Positions 8,033 to 16,838 of a stretch of 64,000 nt of DNA are shown piece after piece. The first letter of the stretch is position 1. Each line of letters starts with the position of its first letter. A model generated the notes under the pieces. The model was given only the letters and a program-made list of their open reading frames with translations, was not told the DNA's origin and ran no database searches. The position numbers and the translations under genes are program-made. Where the stretch lies: positions 1 through 64,000 of the IMG/VR virus record IMGVR_UViG_3300020182_000026, one strand, 5' to 3'. The stretch comes from a virus.

Positions 8033-9575
8033 CTATAATTCCTCCGAGGGCATCAGTCTCCGTATCCCACCCACCTACTTTTATTTTCTGTTCGTGTGCG
8101 TCATCTCCGCTACCATACTCTTCAGTCGTAGCAGGATCAAGCCCACGTGGTGCATTTTCAAGAATAAATGTCTTAGACTTTATTTGTTCAGCGGTGGGGA
8201 CTTCTGCCTCAAGTGTGTTATACCAATCAGCCATCGGACCTTTAAAGGTTTCAGCGAAACTCTTATTACGTCTTACATCAAACTGTGAAAAGAATGCCTT
8301 AAAGTCGTTGTACAATTTACCTTGATCTGCTGTGTTCTTATGTGGTGTTTTAACAATATCAAGATAGTCGATCAGTCTGCGTACACTTGCGCGTTCATGT
8401 TCGAATATTTTTTTACTATTAAGAAAAAGCCATGAAGTCAATTTGTCTTTGTAGTATTTTTTAAGATGTTCTGGTAAAATCGCGGCACTCTGAAAACTTG
8501 GGAATCGTAGAATGTTCAATGTAAGCGAAGGAGCACGTGGTCCGTATTCTTCACGTAGTTCAACTATTTCATCCATAAATTCAGTGATGCTATTTAAGCA
8601 CAACGAATTGATTGTCATCATCATATGTAGTTTCTGTACATTAGATTCTTTAAGAACACGATGGATACTATTCATCCATTTGTCATAATCCAAACCGTCA
8701 CGTATATACTCAGCTTGATCTTTTGTTGCTTCCATAGAAGTGTAGATTTCAAAGTTAGGAACATACCAAGACTTTTCAATCAACTTGTCTAGTACTTTAG
8801 GAGTTTCTGGTGACAAGTTACTATTAATAGCAAATCGCATATTACGACCACGATCTGGGTTCTTTTCAAACCAATCAAACAACTTCCAAGTACCCGTATG
8901 CATGATGGGTTCGCCACCAGTAATACGAATTTCTTCTAGACTGTCTGCTAAATCACTTTCCCACCATGTATGAAACGCTTGAATGAATGGATTGTCTTCT
9001 GCTTTCTTTGTTGTAGGTTCTGCCCACGGAGCAGTGTCCATAAAGTGGCCGCGCCCATCAGACTGAATATTTTGATATGCGCCATAATCATTGATGTCTT
9101 TAACCCATGCAGTTGAGAATGCTGGATTACAGTAAGTACACTTTAGATTACATGCTCTATCAAATGAGATTTCAAGTGTACGCAACGGTACATTGGAATC
9201 CCATGGCATTTCCATACTCTTGTCAAGGTCTTCATTGCTGAAGATTTCAGTTTTGAATACGCGGTCAGAGATATGGTCTTTGCCCATATCTTCTACTTTC
9301 CAACAGTATTCGCATTCACTAGGACGTTCGCCCTCTTGCATCATCTTACGCATCTTCTTCTTATGCATAGTATTATGAATTGCAGAAGGATTGTCTTTTA
9401 GTTCTTCGACTGGAATCCAGTGTCCAGGTGGGTGATGACAACTTGTAGTTTGCCCATGACCCAACCAAATAGTTGCATTATACCATTTTGCACCACAATA
9501 GCTTGCGCTCTTGGTATCAATTATACGTTCTTTATACTGATGAAGGGTTTCCCCATTCTTGTTGTCACGCGCCAT
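8025..9575 (-). CDS. Radical SAM protein with N-terminal twitch-like domain (4 of 5)
   Basis: A 516-residue enzyme closely related to the next gene upstream. N-terminal cysteines are Cys27, Cys46, Cys88 and Cys91, with a shared C-x-AKW ... CHHPPGHWIP block. The radical SAM motif CNLKCTYC is at 142-149, then TGGEP. The start lies inside the end of the upstream gene (11-base overlap). After the barrel there are about 150 residues with no recognised domain, ending in an acidic, Gly-rich tail. The HPPxHxIP block conserved between this and the next protein may mark a shared substrate or ligand site; that is inference. Confidence 0.86.
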   Translation of the reverse strand: MARDNKNGETLHQYKERIIDTKSASYCGAKWYNATIWLGHGQTTSCHHPPGHWIPVEELKDNPSAIHNTMHKKKMRKMMQEGERPSECEYCWKVEDMGKDHISDRVFKTEIFSNEDLDKSMEMPWDSNVPLRTLEISFDRACNLKCTYCNPAFSTAWVKDINDYGAYQNIQSDGRGHFMDTAPWAEPTTKKAEDNPFIQAFHTWWESDLADSLEEIRITGGEPIMHTGTWKLFDWFEKNPDRGRNMRFAINSNLSPETPKVLDKLIEKSWYVPNFEIYTSMEATKDQAEYIRDGLDYDKWMNSIHRVLKESNVQKLHMMMTINSLCLNSITEFMDEIVELREEYGPRAPSLTLNILRFPSFQSAAILPEHLKKYYKDKLTSWLFLNSKKIFEHERASVRRLIDYLDIVKTPHKNTADQGKLYNDFKAFFSQFDVRRNKSFAETFKGPMADWYNTLEAEVPTAEQIKSKTFILENAPRGLDPATTEEYGSGDDAHEQKIKVGGWDTETDALGGIIVD

Positions 9576-11133
9576 ATTTTACCTCGTATTCTTCTTTAGC
9601 TTCATTCCAAAAGTCTGTCATTTCAGGGAATGTTTCTAAGAAATTTAGTCCCCTACGCTTATCATACTGTGTAAAGTATTCGTAGAAACGAATTAACTTA
9701 TCACTTAATTCTGCGTCACTCATATTTAGTCCTTCTTTTGCCCAAGCCAAATCACGCTCAAGTTTTAAGACTTCATAGTTCTTAAATCCAGTATACTTAC
9801 GTCCATACAAATCATTTGGTAGAACATTTGCTTTCATGTAATCGATATTGCTTTGAATAGTATCAAGCATGATTGGATCTGCTAGTTGAATTGTCATCCA
9901 GTCTGGATAACGTAAGTAAGGAATATCAAACCAAACACGTTGACGTTTCTTGCGCACAAATTTTGGATGCTTAAATCCATTTCGGTCGGGAGGCTGAATA
10001 ACTTTGTCTTCTTGATTTTCATACCCAAATTCTTCGCGCAACTTTAGAATCATATCTAAGAACCCACGTAAATTTGGTATACTAAGGAGAGTAAAAGTGT
10101 TAATAAACGAAATCTCTGTACCATCTGTTTCAGACAATACTCGACGGCAATTTTCATACATCGTATCAAAATCAAGGCCATCACGAAGATATTCAGCCTG
10201 CTTCCCGACACTATCAACACTAACATATAAACTAAAATGCTTACATGCTGGTGCGACATACCAATGATTTCCGCTATCTGGGTTGAAACGTTCTGGATCT
10301 TCCCAAACGCGGACTTCTTCTAATTTCTGTATTTTCTCAATGAACTTATCCATTAACGCTGGTTGAGGAGGCGCCATGTTTGACGTAATACTCAAGTCTA
10401 AGAATGCGTTTGGATTTTCATTGACATAATCTAATACTTTGAATGTATTCTTATCCATAAGAGGTTCACCACCTGTCATTCGGAATACTTTCAATTCGTT
10501 GTACACTTCTGGAAACCATTTCCAAAATGCTTCAATATAAGGATTATCTTTACGTGCTACTTCAAGTGGCATCATACCAGTCTTACGTAGATAATCAATA
10601 TCATTATGCCCAGTACCGTTAGCAAATCTAAAGCCACCATGTTTCTTAACATCATCTTCCCATGCAGTAGATAGATGCGGAGAACAATAAGAACACTTTA
10701 GATTACATGCTTGATTGAAATTTACTTCAACGTATCGCGGTGTTATCTTGTGATCCCAAGGATTGTTTACTACTTCGTCCCATGCTTCTTTGACCCACCA
10801 CTCACTACTGCGATAGTGTCTATCACTTAGACGACCACCTTCCGGGGCATTCGGTGCATCTTCTACATTCCAACAATACTGACAACCTTCAGGACGTTCA
10901 CCCTGCAACATTTGCTTACGCTCTTGCATCTTAAATGTTGTATTGTGTAATGCACCTACATCTTTTTTCAGTTCATCTAACGGAATAGCATGTGTAGGTG
11001 GATGATAACAACTATGTGTACGGCCTTGCGGCAGATGCAAACTTACTTGCAACCACTTTGCCATACACATAGATGGTGAAATAGAATTTAGCTTTTGACG
11101 TGTGCTTACTGCATCGTCATCATAATTTGACAT
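9565..11133 (-). CDS. Radical SAM protein with N-terminal twitch-like domain (5 of 5)
   Basis: A 522-residue enzyme. N-terminal cysteines are Cys23, Cys42, Cys84 and Cys87; the radical SAM motif CNLKCSYC is at 143-150; TGGEP follows. It shares with the downstream paralogue the blocks C-x-AKW, HPPTHAIP, ALHNT, GERPxxCQYCWxVED and AxYLRDGLD, showing a tandem duplication. The ATG directly follows the TAA of the glycosyltransferase-like gene, so it belongs to the same transcript. It has an insertion before the second half of the barrel (roughly residues 275-300) that its sister lacks. Confidence 0.86.
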   Translation of the reverse strand: MSNYDDDAVSTRQKLNSISPSMCMAKWLQVSLHLPQGRTHSCYHPPTHAIPLDELKKDVGALHNTTFKMQERKQMLQGERPEGCQYCWNVEDAPNAPEGGRLSDRHYRSSEWWVKEAWDEVVNNPWDHKITPRYVEVNFNQACNLKCSYCSPHLSTAWEDDVKKHGGFRFANGTGHNDIDYLRKTGMMPLEVARKDNPYIEAFWKWFPEVYNELKVFRMTGGEPLMDKNTFKVLDYVNENPNAFLDLSITSNMAPPQPALMDKFIEKIQKLEEVRVWEDPERFNPDSGNHWYVAPACKHFSLYVSVDSVGKQAEYLRDGLDFDTMYENCRRVLSETDGTEISFINTFTLLSIPNLRGFLDMILKLREEFGYENQEDKVIQPPDRNGFKHPKFVRKKRQRVWFDIPYLRYPDWMTIQLADPIMLDTIQSNIDYMKANVLPNDLYGRKYTGFKNYEVLKLERDLAWAKEGLNMSDAELSDKLIRFYEYFTQYDKRRGLNFLETFPEMTDFWNEAKEEYEVKYGA

Positions 11134-12111
11134 TTAATGTCCGCTCCAACCAGTGGTTTTTTCTGTTGCTAATGGATTCTTTACTCTTGGGGGATTTGAG
11201 TATACTCGCTTGAAAAATGCTGCTACTTCTGGAGTTGGATCACATAGTTCCATACCAATCTTATCAACTAAGATATCACCGATACGCAAACATTCATCAA
11301 ACAACTTATCATAGTCCCATTCTACTTTTGTGTTTTCGCATTTCATTTCACCGCCTTTAAATGGTGGGAAGACTTCGTTTTCGAAATACTCTTTGAACCA
11401 ATCATAGCTAGAAATGTTTTCTAGTACGAAATCAGGGTTAAGATTGATATCATAGCAACCAAGACGTGCGCCGAATAATGCCCAGATGCCGTTCTCTACA
11501 TCAGAACCAATGTTACACCATGTAATTAAACGCTCATAGTTCTTAGGCCAGATACGTTTCTTAAAGTCTTCTACAGGAACTTTCTTACCTTCATCAAGTG
11601 ACATTTTAGCACCTTCACGATAACCAGCACGGAATGCTTGGAACGGTGATCCTGCATTATATACGAGTGAGTACACATTGTTCATCTGAATATAGTTCAA
11701 GTCCCAACAGAAGTCAACCTTTTTTGTTTCATCTTCTGCATTTTCATGTGTCTTCATATCAAGTACAAGTTGTACTGGCCAGCATTTAATTCCGCCGTTG
11801 CCATAAACAAGTCCGTTCACAACGTTCTTCGCTGACCATGAGATAACCGAGTTAGCTAAGTCAGTGTCTTCTGGGAACGTAAGTTCAATATCAAAGAACT
11901 TTTCATCTACGATGTTATCACCGTCGATAGTAATAAATCTGTCTGTATCACTTTGTCTCGCACATTCCTTGTGCGCATTATCAAAACCTTTAACGCCATC
12001 TACACGTTTTGCAAATGGAAACTTCTGTAGCAAGTCTGCCCAGTGTTTCTCTTTATTTGGTTCATCGTAACTTAGATAAAAGATATCTAGTTCACCAATT
12101 TCTAGTTTCAT
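11134..12111 (-). CDS. GT-A-type glycosyltransferase-like protein
   Basis: A 325-residue protein with an RFITIDGDN segment near residue 95, which fits the metal-binding DxD strand of GT-A glycosyltransferases. It is preceded by an alternating helix/strand region like a nucleotide-sugar fold (FAKRVDGVKGFDNAH). Sugar transfer from a nucleotide-sugar donor is the likely role, possibly onto virion or host-surface material. It sits directly ahead of the five N-twitch radical SAM genes, so the products may act in one pathway. No transmembrane segment is apparent. The family is only loosely recognised; an N-acetylglucosaminyl- or hexosyl-specific assignment is not possible. Confidence 0.6.
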   Translation of the reverse strand: MKLEIGELDIFYLSYDEPNKEKHWADLLQKFPFAKRVDGVKGFDNAHKECARQSDTDRFITIDGDNIVDEKFFDIELTFPEDTDLANSVISWSAKNVVNGLVYGNGGIKCWPVQLVLDMKTHENAEDETKKVDFCWDLNYIQMNNVYSLVYNAGSPFQAFRAGYREGAKMSLDEGKKVPVEDFKKRIWPKNYERLITWCNIGSDVENGIWALFGARLGCYDINLNPDFVLENISSYDWFKEYFENEVFPPFKGGEMKCENTKVEWDYDKLFDECLRIGDILVDKIGMELCDPTPEVAAFFKRVYSNPPRVKNPLATEKTTGWSGH

Positions 12112-12113
12112 TC

Positions 12114-12689
12114 TTATGCTCTCCTTAACGAATAACTATCAAAATACTTACGAGTGTAAATACTTATATCGTATTTATAGTCGTAGTTAATTGTTACTTT
12201 TTCACCACTCAGCAAATCACTAAACTTAATCATTTGCATACTAATCAGGAACTCTGGTTTATCTTTGTGTGTAATAAAGAAAGGATGTGAATCAGTTCCA
12301 GCAACTACAACTGATTGGTTCTTGTCTACGTTTGAACGTGCTACTAGGTCATCACTTGCACTGATAACAACAGCATCATCTGTCATTTCTATATTGATAT
12401 CAGCACCATCAATTTCTACAATCTTTGATATTTGGTTCTCTGCACTACGTTGCTTAATATTAACTTTACGCTTTACAATATCATATATCAATGGATTGTC
12501 ACTACGCTTTACAGTATAATCTGAAAACTTATATGTACCATCGATAAACGGAAGAATATCATCTAGTTCAAATATCGCATACATGTTATCAGTGTCATCT
12601 GTTCTTCCACTGATACTTGTTATGGTACCAGTGTCATCAAAGTATACATATCTGTTTGTTCTATTTTCTTCTAATGTACTTGTAATCAT
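12114..12689 (-). CDS. Unidentified protein, all-beta appearance
   Basis: A protein of 191 residues if started at the ATG at 12689, which overlaps the upstream stop as ATGA; a longer frame begins at 12734 but would run well into the upstream gene. The sequence is strand-rich with many Asp, Ser and Thr residues and no cysteine beyond the discarded leader, and no catalytic motif. I do not recognise it. Its position between two glycosyltransferase-like genes in one operon suggests a structural or acceptor role, but that is inference. Confidence 0.6.
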   Translation of the reverse strand: MITSTLEENRTNRYVYFDDTGTITSISGRTDDTDNMYAIFELDDILPFIDGTYKFSDYTVKRSDNPLIYDIVKRKVNIKQRSAENQISKIVEIDGADINIEMTDDAVVISASDDLVARSNVDKNQSVVVAGTDSHPFFITHKDKPEFLISMQMIKFSDLLSGEKVTINYDYKYDISIYTRKYFDSYSLRRA

Positions 12690-13543
12690 AACACTGCCTT
12701 TTCGTAAGTCGCAATCTTTTCTTGTGTCATCCATTCTTTCTGTACATAGTGTACTGGAAGGTTCTGAACAAAGTTACCGATACGAACTTCAAGATTGTCT
12801 GCTAATTCACTTGGGATACTCTTTGTCCAGATGTTATCAATCTTTGCTCTTTCAATATTCTGAACATGTGATTTCATATGAACGAATGTAGGAACATCCT
12901 TAATATCATAATCGCACACAACTTCTTCAATGTCAAGTAGTTTAATCGCAAGAGCATATGCCATATCAGCACTCATCCAATTCTGACCGATACCTTTAAG
13001 AAACTTATCGTAGTAAACATTCCAATGTGTCATAATAAGTTCAATCATACGGAAAAACTCATATGCAGGTTGTGTCTTTTTAAAATACGAAAAGTTGCTG
13101 TATACGTCTGGCAGTTCTAGTTCTGTAAACTTCTTACGGTAGAAGTCATCTACTACATCTTCGCCGCGAAATGTTTTTACGTTTGTACAACACCATACGT
13201 CTTTAGTAGCTAGATAATCCCACCAATGATCCACGCTGTGTGTAAACACCATATCACTATCCAAGATAATCGTTTCATCAAACGGAGACATGTGAATGTA
13301 CTTCCACTTATTATGAATCTTCCAATTATCTGTACCAGCATCATCATTCCAAGGAATATCTACAATATGGTCAAAGACTTTACGGTGTTTATCTTGTACT
13401 AAACTCTTAGTGTGTTCATCTACGCATACACAAATTGCGTTCTCTTGCTGTGTGGCTTTTAAACTAAGTGCTAGAGCATATGTCATTTCTAGGTAGTCAA
13501 ACTCATTATTATTCTGAGCAATTACAATGTAACCTTTACTCAT
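12686..13543 (-). CDS. Glycosyltransferase-like protein with DSD motif
   Basis: A 285-residue protein with ETIILDSDMVF near residue 95, the DxD metal/nucleotide-sugar motif of GT-A enzymes, set after an HNKWKYIHMSPF segment as in GT8-like proteins. The N-terminus (GYIVIAQNN) looks like the first strand of the nucleotide-binding fold. It should transfer a sugar; donor and acceptor are unknown. It overlaps both neighbours by four bases (ATGA type), so expression is tightly coupled with its paralogue at 13540-14406. Confidence 0.7.
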   Translation of the reverse strand: MSKGYIVIAQNNNEFDYLEMTYALALSLKATQQENAICVCVDEHTKSLVQDKHRKVFDHIVDIPWNDDAGTDNWKIHNKWKYIHMSPFDETIILDSDMVFTHSVDHWWDYLATKDVWCCTNVKTFRGEDVVDDFYRKKFTELELPDVYSNFSYFKKTQPAYEFFRMIELIMTHWNVYYDKFLKGIGQNWMSADMAYALAIKLLDIEEVVCDYDIKDVPTFVHMKSHVQNIERAKIDNIWTKSIPSELADNLEVRIGNFVQNLPVHYVQKEWMTQEKIATYEKAVL

Positions 13544-14406
13544 AGTGTTTCTCCTAGTTCTAACATCATATCAACATTACGTTCAATCGCACGTTTATTC
13601 ATAATATGTAAATCTGTATTAGTGAAGCGGGACAACAAGTGTTCTTCGATTGTTTCTGCTTTAGCACAATACATGATAACATCATTCGCACTATTTACCC
13701 TAAAGATATCATCTAAGTCAAACGAGTTGTTAAGATAGTCTATAGGAAGTGACGGCGCACTAAATGCTACATTTCCGTTTAACATGTGCAATGCAATTGC
13801 AAATGCAAAATCGTTTCTAAACAGATTACCAGAGCAATTGTATAGAGCATAATAGTATTTGTAGTTGTACTTGATATGTGTGATTAGATTGAACAAGTTT
13901 TCTGCGAACTCGCTCTTTCTAAAGAAGAACACAGTCGCCCAACACATTGGAATAGTAAAATCATCAATATAGGAAACATTACCGCCATGTCTACCAGCAA
14001 TGTCCCTATATTGATAATTAATCATGAAGTCATTCTCGCTTCCCCATACCTGGTCAAGTGTGTCACTCATTATAAAGTAATCACAGTCAATGACCAATGT
14101 TTCTTCATATGGTGAAAGTTCATATACTTCACTGCGTCCCATATTTTTAAAGGATGCATACTCAGGACTGTTCGCAGTATCTTTGAACAGTCTAGTATTC
14201 TCTGGTTGAAAGTTATCTGAAATAATAGTTCTATCAAAATATTGCTTGATTAGTTCCGGATGTTCATCTGCCGAGGCGCTATCTGTAACGAGACAAATTT
14301 CGTCAAATTCACTAAGATTTTTCCTAGCATAACCAGCACTTGCACATGCAATCTTCACATAATCAACGTAACCATTATTTCTTGCAAAAAGAATAATACC
14401 GCGCAT
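13540..14406 (-). CDS. Glycosyltransferase-like protein with DCD motif
   Basis: A 288-residue paralogue of the next protein: it begins MRGIILFARNNG and has EETLVIDCDYF near residue 100 as the DxD site. It also shares the 'SPYEET/SPFDET' lead-in. The pair resembles the cytoplasmic GT-A transferases often seen beside tail genes in aquatic phages. It may decorate tail proteins or modify host glycans; the sequence does not decide. The ATG overlaps the upstream stop by one base (TAATG). Confidence 0.7.
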   Translation of the reverse strand: MRGIILFARNNGYVDYVKIACASAGYARKNLSEFDEICLVTDSASADEHPELIKQYFDRTIISDNFQPENTRLFKDTANSPEYASFKNMGRSEVYELSPYEETLVIDCDYFIMSDTLDQVWGSENDFMINYQYRDIAGRHGGNVSYIDDFTIPMCWATVFFFRKSEFAENLFNLITHIKYNYKYYYALYNCSGNLFRNDFAFAIALHMLNGNVAFSAPSLPIDYLNNSFDLDDIFRVNSANDVIMYCAKAETIEEHLLSRFTNTDLHIMNKRAIERNVDMMLELGETL

Positions 14407-14786
14407 TAGATTTCAAGTACCTTTTCAATCTTGCGTGAACTACGCAATTTTTGATAGTCATTGTAGTACTCATTGATTACTTCGAAGTAAAGACTGCTAA
14501 TATCTTCTAAAAACTTTTCAGTGTCATCAATTTGGATTGGAATATCATTCTTGTCCAATAAAATTAGACTTGTCTTACCAGATACAACAGCCATATTTAC
14601 AAAAGCAATAAGCTCCTGTGATACGCGGAATGTACCGCCATTAGTGCTGTGTGACAATAGGTTTTGTGTCTTGACTTTAAGATTATTCTTAGCCAAGTTA
14701 AATGTTTGCATTGTGTTTGAAAAGTCCAGTGCTTTAGCAAGACGTTCTTGTTCAGCACTAGAGGAATTGATAGTTTCGTTTGACAT
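14406..14786 (-). CDS. Conserved-looking small phage protein, first gene of the radical SAM operon
   Basis: A 126-residue helical protein with a central STNGGTFRVSQELIAFV segment and a basic C-terminal helix (YQKLRSSRKIEKV). Proteins of similar layout occur near tail genes in marine myoviruses, with no known function. An ATTAGGAGAA ribosome-binding site precedes the ATG. It is the first gene after the sigma70-type promoter at 14811-14839, so it is expected to be made together with the glycosyltransferases and radical SAM enzymes. Confidence 0.65.
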   Translation of the reverse strand: MSNETINSSSAEQERLAKALDFSNTMQTFNLAKNNLKVKTQNLLSHSTNGGTFRVSQELIAFVNMAVVSGKTSLILLDKNDIPIQIDDTEKFLEDISSLYFEVINEYYNDYQKLRSSRKIEKVLEI

Positions 14787-14810
14787 GGTTATTCTCCTAA
14801 TATTACTTCT

Positions 14811-14839
14811 ATTATATAGAAATATTAGAGAAATGTCAA
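14811..14839 (-). promoter_or_regulatory. Sigma70-type promoter of the radical SAM/glycosyltransferase operon
   Basis: On the minus strand: TTGACA (14834-14839), 17-base spacer, TATAAT (14811-14816), a perfect consensus. The -35 box is part of TTAACACTTGACA (14834-14846), which overlaps the stop codon of the preceding structural gene. The same 13-base string precedes gp55 and the small RNA. Confidence 0.85.
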
Positions 14840-14842
14840 GTG

Positions 14843-15817
14843 TTAAAGTTCAGAAATATGAGAATATGTCGGAGTTGGAGTAACAACACCTAATCCAGAT
14901 ACATCATTATCATCTGCACGTTGTTGATCAATCGTTACAGTAAGTGTGCCTTCTGTATAGTCAGTGCCTGTCCAAGTGCCACCACCGTCATTTGTCCATG
15001 TACCTGTATCAGATACGTGACCATCATTGTATTCAATCTTAACATCAATCGCAGAACCATTTGTTTTCGCATACACATTAAGTTGGTTTTGTACATAATC
15101 ACCAATGCCACCTTTTGTATACACAAGCGCATATGTTGCAGTTAGACCAGTAAATCCTACACCCGGAGTACCAACACTTGCTGAACTTTCTGTAGAATTA
15201 TTTGATAATTTAACAGTTGCAATATCTGTTAATAAATCCGCCCATGCATCACTTTGTGCATGTGATATATCATAACCTGTTAATTCAGTTGATATACGAA
15301 TTTCACCACCTGAGTTAAAGAAGTTACGCATTGCATCTGTATCTGAGAATGTAGTTTTGAATTCGTAATTTTGTGGGTTATTTGAATTATCCCAATGATT
15401 ACCTGTTGATCCAGGATCTACGAATGTCTTTGATGACGAAATTTTGTTTGTCTCAAGCGTCATCAAAGAGATGTCGTAGTTTAGTTTATTAGCACGAACA
15501 CTAGTAATATCATTTTCTAGGTCTGGAATTAACTGAATGATTTTGTTTGGTGCTGGGAAATCTGAGTCACTAGTACTAGCCGGAATATTAATAGCTGTTG
15601 ATTGGTGTTGAGCGGCGAACTTAATAGATGTTAATAGTTCATCCCAATTCGCCGCCCGTACTTTTGAACCAGCGGTCACAAGAGTTACCAGTAGCTGTGA
15701 TTGGCCATAACCCGAATCACCTGCCCCTAATCCAACAATCTCATTAATATCATTTGCGAAACCGTTGAAATCAGATGCCCTGATTTTGCCTCCCAGATAG
15801 TAACTTTGTGGTGCCAT
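14843..15817 (-). CDS. Virion structural protein, tail/baseplate-associated
   Basis: A 324-residue protein, Gly/Ser/Thr/Asn-rich and all-beta in appearance. Its N-terminal part (KIRASDFNGFANDINEIVG) and a FFNSGGEIRIS block are shared in pattern with the next gene upstream, as is the C-terminal TGTWTNDGGGTWTGTDYT. Such paired proteins lie after the baseplate wedge genes in marine T4-like phages and are virion components of unknown position, perhaps baseplate-peripheral or short-fibre proteins. The last codon overlaps the -35 region of the next operon's promoter. Confidence 0.65.
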   Translation of the reverse strand: MAPQSYYLGGKIRASDFNGFANDINEIVGLGAGDSGYGQSQLLVTLVTAGSKVRAANWDELLTSIKFAAQHQSTAINIPASTSDSDFPAPNKIIQLIPDLENDITSVRANKLNYDISLMTLETNKISSSKTFVDPGSTGNHWDNSNNPQNYEFKTTFSDTDAMRNFFNSGGEIRISTELTGYDISHAQSDAWADLLTDIATVKLSNNSTESSASVGTPGVGFTGLTATYALVYTKGGIGDYVQNQLNVYAKTNGSAIDVKIEYNDGHVSDTGTWTNDGGGTWTGTDYTEGTLTVTIDQQRADDNDVSGLGVVTPTPTYSHISEL

Positions 15818-15841
15818 TTAATTTGTCCTCAGTGTATTATT

Positions 15842-16759
15842 TTATAATGTATTTGTTACTGTACATGTTGGGTTAGTCAATACCACCGAACCACTTGCAT
15901 TCGATAATTTTAGTGAAGAAACATTTACAGTTGATGTACCTGCCACGCTATCTGCACCAGTCCAAGACCAAGCACCGCCATAACCAGAGCCTGAACCAGT
16001 ACGTGCAACGTGTGCGTCTACTAGACGTACTGTGATGTAAAGGTCTGAACCAGAAATGTAAGCTGAAATGTCTGCATAGTTTGATGAATAATCACCGTCG
16101 TCTGCATACTCACGTTTTACATAAGCGTTTGATGATGTTAAGTCTGAGTACTTCTTACGTGTTGATGTATCAATGTTAGTTGAATCTGTCGCACGAACCG
16201 AGAAACGATATGTTCCCATTTCACCTGTAAGTTGTTCCCATGAAGTGCCTTGTTGGTTACCTGTTGGATCATCGTGTGACATTGAAACGCGAATTTCACC
16301 GCCAGCAGCGAACCAGGCATGCATATTAGTTGTTGAACCGAAAGCTACTTTCGTTACTGTATCACGTGTGCCGTTCCAGTTTGAAACAGTTTGCGTTGTT
16401 TCTGTTGCAGTTGTTGTGTCCCAACCTGATGAATAGCTCCATGGTGAGTTGAAACGTGTGTTAATATCGCTTTCAAATGTTGCCGCGGCGCCCGCATAGT
16501 GTGACCATGCAACGACTGTGCCTGCATTTACTGCTGTAAATGGGTTTGTAATATTATAATAGTTTGAAATTTTTGCTGCTGCCGAGTAAAGTGAATCGAA
16601 GTATGCATCATCGATTAAATCACCTGTACTTGGGTTAGCAGCAATTGTGTGACCTTGGTTGTAACCACCTGCTACACCGGTTCCGTTAAGAATAGTGTTC
16701 ATTTTGGTACGTAGGCTTGCAAATGGGTCATTTGCATTAATTGTATCTCCTACAGCCAT
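15842..16759 (-). CDS. Virion structural protein, paralogue
   Basis: A 305-residue paralogue of the preceding entry, with NANDPFASLRTKMNTIL at the start, WFAAGGEIRVSMSH in the middle and a WSWTGADSVAGTSTV block near the end. The shared GGEIR(I/V)S block and C-terminal Trp-Thr-Gly-Thr/Ala block show common origin. It lacks recognisable enzymatic motifs. The ATG follows a TTAGGAGC ribosome-binding site. A terminator-like hairpin lies between it and the upstream gene, so some of its expression depends on read-through. Confidence 0.65.
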   Translation of the reverse strand: MAVGDTINANDPFASLRTKMNTILNGTGVAGGYNQGHTIAANPSTGDLIDDAYFDSLYSAAAKISNYYNITNPFTAVNAGTVVAWSHYAGAAATFESDINTRFNSPWSYSSGWDTTTATETTQTVSNWNGTRDTVTKVAFGSTTNMHAWFAAGGEIRVSMSHDDPTGNQQGTSWEQLTGEMGTYRFSVRATDSTNIDTSTRKKYSDLTSSNAYVKREYADDGDYSSNYADISAYISGSDLYITVRLVDAHVARTGSGSGYGGAWSWTGADSVAGTSTVNVSSLKLSNASGSVVLTNPTCTVTNTL

Positions 16760-16805
16760 ATTTTTGCTCCTAAGTTGACTAGTCGTTTAGTTGGCTTACG
16801 CCTTT

Positions 16806-16838
16806 AAAAACCAAGAAAGATTTTCCGGATTCTTTCTT
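16806..16838 (-). terminator. Rho-independent terminator
   Basis: On the minus strand AAGAAAGA and TCTTTCTT form a perfect 8-bp stem with a 10-base loop, followed by GGTTTTT. The stem begins at the stop codon of the gene ending at 16837. Confidence 0.7.

Noticed and set aside
2956-11133. RiPP-type precursor peptide encoded beside the radical SAM genes
   Set aside because: No short Cys-, Thr- or Gly-rich precursor frame is visible; genes touch or overlap, leaving no room. The 126- and 191-residue operon proteins do not look like precursors.
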